64,000 nt of DNA, taken from NCBI GenBank assembly GCA_015179045.1, contig WHUZ01000001.1:1240001-1304000 (forward strand), written 5' to 3'. Of the stretch, positions 56,176 to 64,000 are shown piece after piece (position 1 is the stretch's first letter; every line of letters begins with the position of its first letter). Source of the DNA: Kalaharituber pfeilii (lineage: Eukaryota; Ascomycota; Pezizomycetes; Pezizales; Pezizaceae). Under the pieces are notes generated by a model. The model saw only the letters and a list, made by a program, of their open reading frames with translations, made no database searches and was not told the DNA's origin. A program made the position numbers and the translations under genes.

Positions 56176-56580
56176 TCTCTTTGCTGAAGAGGGCGGTATA
56201 TGCAAGGAGAGTGGGGCAGCATGTGAGCTATCCTCGCGGTGGTGTCGATAACGGTGGGGCAAGTTAAGACCGGCAGTGTGCCAGAAATCATGGGACCAGG
56301 GACGGGGCAGGACAGGGCCGTGTCTTGGCGTTGCCGTGCCCAGATACATGGTTCCCGGTGGATCACCCCGTTGACGTTGTCGCTCCGAGATCTCTCGCAT
56401 CCCCCCTCCCCTGCACCCAGCCATTGCTGCCGGCTGTAACGGACCACCATCGACTGCAGCTTGCTGCGTACCGCCTTCTGAAAAACACCTCTGCACAGTT
56501 CCCGGCTGCTGAAATCTCCTGTCAAAGTTTTGTGCTCAAACAGAATCGGAAGAGCCGCAAACTCCCGGGGAGCTGTAGTC
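56176..56580. promoter_or_regulatory. Bidirectional promoter region VPS3/COY1
   Basis: Divergent spacing of about 0.4 kb, open in the VPS3 frame up to 56496, so part may be VPS3 leader or coding sequence if an earlier Met is used. GC-rich with no obvious TATA box. Confidence 0.5.
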
Positions 56581-59005
56581 ATGACGACCACCGGCGATGA
56601 TGCTCGGAAGTCTCTCGAACAGAAGTTTGACGCTCCTTCGGGAGAGAAAGCTAGGGCAGAAGGCGGCAATGCCTTTCAGCGCGCAGTCGCGGCTTGGAGA
56701 AGTATCACCCCCAGTAATTCCGGTCACGAATCAAATATGTAAATGCAGTTACTGACATGTAGTTTGCCGCGGACGCAGATGTCGATCTCACATCACTTCA
56801 AAAGGCCCTTGATAGTACAGCAAGTGAGATAGTTAACAGCCAGCGAGATAGCTTGGTTGAGCGAAAGGAGCTTGCGCAGAAGACCAAAGAATTTCGCAAG
56901 ATGGATGAAGAGGGTCGGGCAAGTGAATGGAAAGGGCTTCTGAAATGTAAGACAAATACCACATTATGTTTTATCCGCACTGACTTTTTCCCTGCAGCAT
57001 ATCAACTATTCATTGACCACCTCACTACCCAGAAAAAGGCTACAGAAACATCTTTTCTCACAATATACTCTGCCCTTTCTGAAGCTCCAGACCCATACCC
57101 ACTTCTTGAAGCTACAATAGACTCCCTCGTATCCTCCGAAGATGTTAGTCGGCTATCTTCAGAAAATTCGTCTCTTAGGGCGACAATTTCCCGGCTCACA
57201 TCGCAGGTCGCCCATTTGGAAACCCGGTTAGATGAACAGAAGCGGGAACGGGAAAAAAAAGAGAAAGAGAGGGCGGAGGATGTATCAAAAGTGGAGGGTG
57301 TATGGAAAGGTCTTTTGGATGAAAAGACGCGGAATTGGGAGGCTAAGGAGAAGGGTTACATAGAAAAAATAGCCGACATAGAAGGCCTTGTCCGTGAGGT
57401 AAAGGCAAGTTATGAAGTTGCGCAGAGAATGGGACGGCACGACTCCCTGGGAGAAGGAAAAGAAGGTGGGAAGGAAGATCGCGTTGGAAATGGTTTAGCC
57501 GAACTCGAAATTGTCGGTCGGGACCTCGAGCGGACGAATCTGCGTCTTGCGGAGGTGGAAGCCCGCAATGAGCAGCTCCGCCTTGAATTGGCGAAGGCCA
57601 TAGCCTCTCCGACGGATGCGACGCAGCCAACCAAGGAATCCCAGCAGGCTGACGAGGAGGAGGAGGATCCCCACGTGATACGACTTCAGAATGAAAATTT
57701 CGCACTAATGAAGAAACTTGAGCTTGCGAAGGAACAAACGGATAACGACAAGAGGGAATGGGATCGAAAATTGAAAGCACTAGAGAGGATGCTTGAGGAG
57801 GCTAAAGGCGATAAGGAGGTGCTGAAAGCAAAAGTTGAGAGCTGGAGAGATTACGAAGAGGTCAAGAGGGAGTTGGAAATATTGAAGGTCCGAAACGACG
57901 CAGACTGGGAACTTTGGGACAATTTGCTGACTATATCTAGAGCATCGAATTCTCCACCGGAGACGAAGATGAAGATGAAATGCTTGATTTCTCCAAAGCT
58001 CAAACTGGTAGCCGTGCAACACCTGCTTCGGGAGGAAAGGAAAGTCTAGAGCAGCTCCTTCTCGCCAGAAACAAAAAGCTCAGCAATGAGCTTACAGTGC
58101 TACGAGTCTCCCATCAAGACTTGACCTCCCGACTTGAAGCACTACAGAAGACACTTGAAACCACATCCGCGGAATTAACACAGTCTCGTCAGCTGAATGC
58201 CAAACTCGAAGATGATTTATACAAACTTCAATCCGAGACCCCGTCTCACCAGTTCTCATCTGCAATGTCGATTGCAGGAACGCGATATGCACCGTCTATG
58301 TCGCGTGGTGGTAGAGTATCACCCACATCCTCAATTATATCAGGGTTTAGTCCTCAAGTTGGAAGTCGTGGGGAAACTTTGGAGTCCCTCCGCGGGGAAC
58401 CCAGTGGTGTAAGTGGGGGAATTCTTCCAATGATTACAGCCCAACGTGACCGCTTCAAGCAGCGAAACGCCCAACTTGAGGACGAACTCTCCAAAGCAAA
58501 CAATACAATTTCGTCTCTGCGCCAGGAAATTGCCACACTGCAAAAGGACAATTTACAGCTTTATGAGAAGACAAGATATATCTCTACATATTCTCATTCC
58601 CGTCCCTCCGTAGACTCCTATGTCAATATCGGTAGCGGAACGAGCGCAATGCCCGGTGGCATTTCATCCTCCTCCGTCTCCCATTCTAGAGACGGTATGC
58701 ACGACCGCTATCGTGCCGCATACGAAGCAAATATTTCCCCCTTCCAGACATTTCGTAGCAGGGAAACCGCCAGGGCTATGCGAACTATGGGCGTTGCGGA
58801 ACGGGTTATATACGGGTTTGCAAGGGTTGTGTTGGCGAATCGGTTGAGTCGAAATCTGTTCGCAGGGTACTGCGTGTTATTGCATCTGTTGGCACTGGGG
58901 ATGCTGTATTATGTGGGTACGACGGGAGATACGCCCACGCCGTTGGCTTCTGGGGCGGCCAGCGAAGGGAAGGATTGGGTTAGGGAAGGGTTATCGGTTA
59001 GGTGA
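56581..59005 (+). CDS. COY1: Golgi coiled-coil protein COY1/CASP (CUX1-type)
   Basis: Golgi-membrane tether; yeast Coy1 interacts with Gos1 and the COG complex in intra-Golgi retrograde traffic. Four exons: 56581-56701, 56779-56946, 56998-57887, 57941-59005 (747 aa; introns 77, 51 and 53 nt, in phase). The N-terminal signature is restored by splicing: FQRAVAAWRNVDLTSLQKALD, LVERKELAQKTKEFRKMDEE (both quoted in part), GLLKSYQLFIDHL. Coiled coils dominate residues 100-480 and 560-600. Near the C-terminus come PMITAQRDRFKQRN, LRQEIATLQKDNLQLYEK and the CASP motif NISPFQTFRSRE, then one tail anchor (AGYCVLLHLLALGMLYYVG) with a short luminal end. Length and order match fungal CASP. Confidence 0.94.
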
Positions 59006-60596
59006 TTGGTGTCCCATCCGAAGTGTTGTTAAACTTGCGGAGTACTTGTTTTATGTTCGTAGTACACAGCTAGTATTGTTGCAGTACACAGCTATTGGGG
59101 GGTGTTCTAGTATTCTTAGTATTGTAAAATGAGTAATGAATAATGAATTAGTGTTGAGATGAAGTCTGAATGTGTAATTAGTATTGTCGCGTGATGCACA
59201 AATGCATGTGAAGCCAGCATCTCGATATCCAGCTACATACATATGCAGTGAGCTCACAGGGCATGATTAACCTTGCCGCATTTGCAGTACTAGCACTACG
59301 TATCAGTACTTTTAAGGATAGTCGAATGCACAGCTTCGAACGAAACACGCAAGTAAGTGGAGGCACGTGCTAGTCCCGCTAGCGAGATGCTTTGTGGGAC
59401 AGTTTTATGAGCTTTTGTTGCTACTGAATAAGCTTTGTTTAAAAGAGGATGCAAGAAACTAGTCTGACTCGGCACAGGCGCCTCGGTATGCAAAAAATCG
59501 CATTTAGTTTGTATGTGTACACGGGTATCCGGAGGCAGTGGCGGTCCTGGGTACGAGAACGGCGGCGGCCAGAGTCCTGTCTATATAGCTTATTGTTGTT
59601 TTGTTCCGTGGCTGAAAAAATCGATGTTCGAATCTATTAATTTTTTGCTTCCTTACGGTCGTTAAAGGTGAAGTGCCTACTTGGGTCATCCGGGGAGCTT
59701 TGCGGTCGCTTAGAGACAATTTCCGCAATATGATATTGGATTGCCATGAGACGTTATACAGTCCTAGCAGGGGAAAGGGCTCGGTGAAGTAAGGAGGTTG
59801 TTGTGCTAGTCGGTGCGTTATGAGCATAGTCAGAGGATATATACTACTATAATGGCTGGAGCAGTACAAAGGGCCAACAAAGTAAGATAATTGAAAATCT
59901 TCGTTGGGGTGCGGCGAGTACGCATAAAGGCGATTGGGATGGGTTTTGTGTGGGACTTTAGTTGTGTTGTAGTCTGGGTTGTGTTGAGGAATGATTGACT
60001 GCCTATTTAAGTAAGCTGGTGTTACTAGTTGCCTCTTCGAGACAAGGAAGGGCTTGGCTCAACCCCACTACTATGGAGATGGATGGCACTAAAATGTTCT
60101 TCGCTAGCAGTATGATATGGTCTAGTTGGGATGTTGATGTACGTGTACTCTAAGTACATGCATCTGCAGTGCCTTGAGTTTTGCAGGACTGGGAGCGGAT
60201 GTTAGAAGCAGACGTCTCAGAGTGAGTACTTAATTCTACGCTTGAAGCAGACCGGCCCCAGTCTCGAAGTCCGCCCTAGTTCACACCCAACCAGATTATT
60301 CTCTTTACTCGTCATACTGTTGCTCGTTCTGCATATGATTTATTCTTCCCGACTGTTCTTTGTTTTACCTGCACAATAGCTAGAGCCCATTAATAAAAAG
60401 TTATACCTCCCCTCAGCCTCCGAGTAGAGGACCCAATATGTCGCTGTGAAACTGTCCACTCCTTTCAACCGCTTACAACACCTGCTTTCAGTACTTCCTC
60501 AACTTTTCTCGGCTTTTCCCTTCACTTACCATATACAAACAGGTCAGCCGTGACTCAACAAAGAAACAATGATACGGCACAAATTCAGAGCATTGA

Positions 60597-60695
60597 CAAA
60601 TAAAATAAAGTAAAGTAAAGTAAAATAACATAACATAACATAAAAATAAAATGAAAAAAATGATAAAATTAAAAAAGAAAAAAATTAAATAAATC
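60597..60695. repeat. A-rich microsatellite
   Basis: Consecutive TAAAG and ATAAC pentamer runs followed by A/T-rich sequence with AAAAAA runs. It ends about 140 bp before the region that holds copy 2 of the SINE-like repeat. Confidence 0.8.
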
Positions 60696-61007
60696 AAATT
60701 ATATCACGTGCACTCTCCACATCGAACCCCCCATGTACCCATAATACCCATGTGTTCACAGCCCCCCTGTACCCACTAGTTAATCATAAGATGTTAGAGG
60801 TATAAACGCAAACAACAGAGAAATGAAAAAAAGCACATGGGACTAGTCGACCAAAAAAATGCGGCCGCGGGGAGGTTGTTGGTGGGGCTGCTACAGAGGC
60901 TATCCAAGCAGCTACTGGAGGGAATACTAGAGGAATTGGGTGGGGAGGGGTGGAGGGTAGTGGATAAAAGAGAAGGAGAAGTTTCTGTACATTTCGAACT
61001 GACCGAT

Positions 61008-61155
61008 AGCTTGGTGAAGTGGTATGTCTGTTGTCTCTAGTAATAGAGATTACAACAGGCGCCGTAGAGAGATATAGATTGAGGGTCCCGGTTCGAGACA
61101 ATCATGTTGAGCATCTTTCTAAAAAATGGACCCTCATGCTCCCGGTTCCATATGG
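61008..61155 (+). repeat. SINE-like dispersed repeat, copy 2
   Basis: A-box match TGGTGAAGTGG at 61012-61022 and B-box-like GGTTCGAGAC at 61090-61099. Between them the sequence matches copy 1 (GAGAGATATAGATTGAGGGTCCCGG versus GAGAGGTATAAAATTGAGGGTCCCGG, quoted from 61069 and 50154 in part), and AGCATCTTTCTA plus GCTCCCGGTTCCA recur after the B box. It lacks about 19 bp of the copy-1 unit and the tandem duplication. Confidence 0.6.
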
Positions 61156-61806
61156 TTAATTTCTAACGGAGCCAGGCAAGTTAAAAAAAATTACCGGAAT
61201 TCAGTGCAGTTCCGTGGCCATTAGCAGTATTGAGTGTTTACTATTAATGACGGACGGGGTAATATTATATTCATCACCCAGTACGGTAATAAAGGAACAA
61301 TGAGTGGCATACGGGCTGCGACTGGACGCAATCGCAATGTGTAGCCGAATGGGCGCAGGTCTAGTGGCCGCGGTACCTATAAATGATATCCCTCTCGCTC
61401 ACTTCGAACCTTCCTGGTCATACTATAATAATACCTATGCTCCAGGCCACTTGTTCTGGACGTCTGCTCGGTCATGATTAGTAGAGAGGCATTCCCCTAT
61501 GAGGCTTAGTATACCCTAAGTAAGAGTGCATATATTTATGTAAGTAGTTAAGCTTCATTATAGCTACAATTGCTTCTCGAGCTCATGAAAATTCAGACGT
61601 GTGGTAAAAAAAGAATAATATTAATTAAATATGAATTAAAAGTAAAAGCTGGTGAATATTAACTGCATAGTGTGCTTCTCCCCAAACAACAAACATGGTA
61701 ACCAAAACGTCATTTCCCATGCATGTACGGAAATAACTATATGTCACATTACGGCCCAGTATATCCCGTAACCCCAATATCGAGTGTTAGATGCCCCCCG
61801 AACACT

Positions 61807-62415
61807 TTACTCTATTTCAATCTTCCTCTTTTCGGTCGCTTCTGTTTCTTGCTTCGGAACGACAACGGTCAAGATGCCTACAAGCTTACAGTTAGTCTCA
61901 AATTCGTACAGATATTTGTAAACAAAACGAGCATTAACGAGGGATGTCATACCATTTTCAAGTTTTGCTGTGATATGATCAGCATCTATAGATGCAGGTC
62001 GCTTCCGTGTCCCGAGTCTGAATTTTCTCTTAAAGACACCGACATTACGTCTCTTTATAACAAGCTTCTTCATAAGCTCCTCATCGGCGTTGCGGTGCAC
62101 GACTCCCGAGACTTGAATTTCGCTGGAGTCCTATGGACGTTCATTAGCCTTGAACAAAGCTTCCAATCATCTTTGGAGCTTGGCGACTCAACATACCGAA
62201 TCAAAATCGACTCCTATATCTTCTCTGTTGGCACCGGGAAGAGAGGCATGGAGGATAAATGCCTCTGGTGTATCAAAGACGTCAACATCAGGAACAAATT
62301 CATCATCGCCTCGAAGTCGATAATTCTGCTGCAGATCCTTTTGAAATGCGTCATGTAGCTCGGCAAGGGTATGGAAACCCCAAACCTCAGAGGCGGATGC
62401 ATTCACGCAAGGCAT
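61807..62415 (-). CDS. Small heat-shock protein, HSP20/alpha-crystallin family
   Basis: ATP-independent chaperone that holds unfolding proteins. Three exons in translation order: 62415-62197, 62130-61953, 61877-61807 (155 aa; introns 66 and 75 nt, in phase). The alpha-crystallin domain is complete: [39 protein letters not shown] (both near full beta strands), [10 protein letters not shown], the [20 protein letters not shown] signature that spans the second junction, and the ending EKRKIEIE. It lacks the I-x-I motif with a longer C-terminal tail, as in short fungal HSP20s. Start placed at [10 protein letters not shown]; an in-frame Met 14 codons upstream is possible. The upstream region carries a TATA box and heat-shock element. 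Confidence 0.93.
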
Positions 62416-63900
62416 GTTAAAAGAGGGTGTAATAAGATGCGGAAATATGTATATCAATATGGGAGAAAAGTCTAGTGGAGGAAGAAGATGTAAATTTCAA
62501 AGAACACTGGGTGATATTGAAGTGGAGTACTTATTCAATTCGGATACTGAAGATGGTATATAGAAAAAAGAATCAAGTTCGACTGAAGGCCATGTTCAGG
62601 ATATTTATACCCCGACAGAGAGTAGTAACAAGATATATCGAACCTTCGAGTCTTGCAAAACTGATTGCTAATGATCACTCATTGTGTGTATGTCTCGGTA
62701 TATGCCACTAGATGTCTGCACTTTCGAAAACGACTCAAGTACATTTAAGAATATCATAGACAATGATGGACAGGAAAAGAAGGCCCAAGAATCTATATTA
62801 TAAACTCTAATGGCCAGAATCCGGTAGTCGGGTTGTCTAAAACACTTCCACAGACTTCCATTTCTAGTAGCTGTCATTGTGTTGCGCCCAGTATTGGTCA
62901 CGGCATATTGACAAATATGAGTATTCGTCAACGGTTGCGTGTTCAGTAGCCAGGCGGATCTTAATAATTCCATAGAGCTGACCAGCTGCTTGATATTGGG
63001 CAAGCGCCGTGGCAAATAAGGGAGTAGTGCGTTGAGATTAAGGCATGACGCGTCAACTAACCGTTTCGGCGAAACTATTATTCCGTCACCGTTACCACCA
63101 ATAGCGTGAGAGCTAAGATACGTACAAGAATGTTGTATTTGGAACATTATTTTTCATCAATCTCATGTCATATATATGCGACGACAATAGCAAACGGAGC
63201 TAAAGGGATTGGGAGTACGTTACAATAGGCTTTACTTCTCAACTCAGAAAATTGTATAGACAAAGGTAAAGAAGTATGTCACGGTCAAAAAAGTATCCCC
63301 GAATCAAGAGGATCCAATTGTGGGGTCAAAAGCCTGAAGGTTTTAAATGGGGAATAATAATGGATGCAAATTAGTCTCGTAACCAGATGCAAATCATATT
63401 AGCACCTTATTTTGAAAATCTCCTTTTCATCTTGGTCTGCTGACTGATCTCTACCTAGCAAGAGAGAGCAAGAACAAAAGAAGAGAAGAAATCCAACACG
63501 CCGGACATCATAGTCATGTGATTACCATATAAGTCTCCACTGACACCATAGTCTCCACCAACATATTTGAGTGTTTAAGTCTTTAGAAGACTTCTGCTAT
63601 GGCGGGATGCGGGAAGATGAATATTGGTGCATACAGGATAGTTCTTTACCAATTCTCCCAGATGTAGCCCATCCGCATCATACAATTCTACACACGCATT
63701 CTAGAATGGTCCACCTGCTGTCTCCCCATGAACCAATTAGACAGCCAGAACAAGTTCTTCAGATTTCAAGGCATAAAGTAAGGAAAAAAAAAAAAAAAAG
63801 GAAAAAAGCATGAACTTGATCTAATCCCGCTCTATGTTCCCCCACTCCCCAATTCAACTCCTATCATCACTCAACGACGCATCAACCCTCCAAATACATA
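62416..63900. other. HSP20 upstream region to right-end gene
   Basis: About 1.5 kb. A 159-codon minus-strand open frame (63147-62668) is the longest in any gap but has no recognisable domain and overlaps the likely HSP20 promoter. A poly(A) tract of about 16 is at 63784-63799. Confidence 0.45.
62601..62650 (-). promoter_or_regulatory. TATA box and heat-shock element of the HSP20 gene
   Basis: On the minus strand, TATAAATAT (62609-62601) lies about 190 bp before the ATG. Upstream of it GAACCTTC at 62640-62647, followed by GAG, fits nGAAnnTTCn, the two-unit core of a heat-shock element with a degenerate third unit. The order HSE, TATA, ATG fits an HSF-driven gene. A weaker pair of TTC units spaced by five bases is at 62846-62858. 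Confidence 0.5.
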
Positions 63901-64000
63901 TTAAGTCCTCACGATCCTTTCGCCGATGCCCTTGCCATACCCACTACCGCTCTTAAAGTCCGCATCGCACTCGGCGTAGCCCCTGCCGGCGCCGAAGCCT
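63901..64000 (-). CDS. 3' end of an unidentified gene, partial
   Basis: Reading the minus strand from the right edge gives 32 codons with no stop until TAA at 63903-63901: a Gly-rich tail with GFGAGRGYAECDAD, KSGSGYGKG and the ending ERIVRT. GC content is much higher than in the adjacent gap, which supports coding sequence. I cannot name the family from this fragment. Confidence 0.45.
   Translation of the reverse strand, partial: GFGAGRGYAECDADFKSGSGYGKGIGERIVRT

Larger units (their letters stand above)
59006..61806. other. Long convergent intergenic region COY1/HSP20
   Basis: About 2.8 kb. Contains TACACAGCTA duplicated near 59065 and 59085, an A-rich microsatellite (60597-60695) and copy 2 of the SINE-like repeat. 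Open frames are short and resemble nothing known. No tRNA found. Confidence 0.5.

Noticed and set aside
62668..63147. 159-codon minus-strand ORF upstream of HSP20
   Set aside because: Low-complexity composition without a known domain; covers the predicted HSP20 promoter region.
1..64000. Prophage, CRISPR, secondary-metabolite cluster or defence island
   Set aside because: All recognised genes are intron-bearing or single-exon fungal housekeeping genes; no integrase, cas, PKS/NRPS or NLR-type motif was seen.

Overview
This is a eukaryotic window from a filamentous ascomycete, most likely Pezizomycotina. The evidence is many short introns (mostly 45-125 nt) with GT..AG ends and CTAAC/CTGAC-like branch sites, fungus-type housekeeping proteins, and moderate GC content. 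I cannot name the species. I found no ribosomal or tRNA gene, no bacterial-type feature, no viral gene and no secondary-metabolite cluster. Genes were rebuilt by hand from reading frames, splice-site phases and remembered family conservation. Exon lists given in the entries all sum to whole codons unless stated.

Layout, left to right. (1) 0-7.4 kb: the 5' half of the STRIPAK subunit FAR11/HAM-2 (minus, runs off the left edge), the mitochondrial thioredoxin-like ferredoxin AIM32, and a fungal seven-helix membrane protein. (2) 7.8-21.5 kb: dolichyl-diphosphatase CAX4, threonine deaminase ILV1, mitochondrial helicase MRH4, glutamate 5-kinase PRO1, mitochondrial protease ATP23, exosome subunit SKI6/RRP41, an SRR1-like protein, and the COX assembly factor PET191, which is hidden by a 25-nt first exon. 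(3) 21.9-32.1 kb: MRE11 (12 exons), ESCRT-III VPS24, a CTK2-type cyclin, and the TPR protein TTC27/EMW1, whose reading frame breaks once. (4) 34.5-49.3 kb: BRAP2/ETP1 with a possible small spliced ORF overlapping its stop, GPI13, TFIIH subunit SSL1, and ribosome-biogenesis GTPase BMS1. (5) 51.9-64 kb: CORVET subunit VPS3, Golgi coiled-coil protein COY1/CASP, an HSP20 chaperone with a heat-shock-type promoter, and the 3' end of an unidentified minus-strand gene at the right edge.

The genes do not form one pathway. Loose groupings are visible: mitochondrial function (AIM32, ILV1, MRH4, ATP23, PET191 in the first 21.5 kb), endosome/Golgi traffic (VPS24, VPS3, COY1) and RNA polymerase II function (CTK2, SSL1). 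Many pairs are divergent and share a promoter (ILV1/MRH4, PRO1/ATP23, PET191/MRE11, VPS24/CTK2, ETP1/GPI13, SSL1/BMS1, VPS3/COY1).

The long intergenic stretches (32.1-34.5, 37.1-39.6, 49.3-51.9, 59.0-61.8 kb) hold the odd material: two diverged copies of a SINE-like repeat with Pol III-type boxes, a poly(T)-headed insertion with possible target-site duplication, tandem repeats, and a decayed copy of the TTC27 5' region upstream of CTK2. I did not find a convincing new biological system; the best leads are the TTC27 frame break, the TTC27 5' duplication, the SINE-like family, and the 10-bp repeat that places start codons in all three frames ahead of ILV1.
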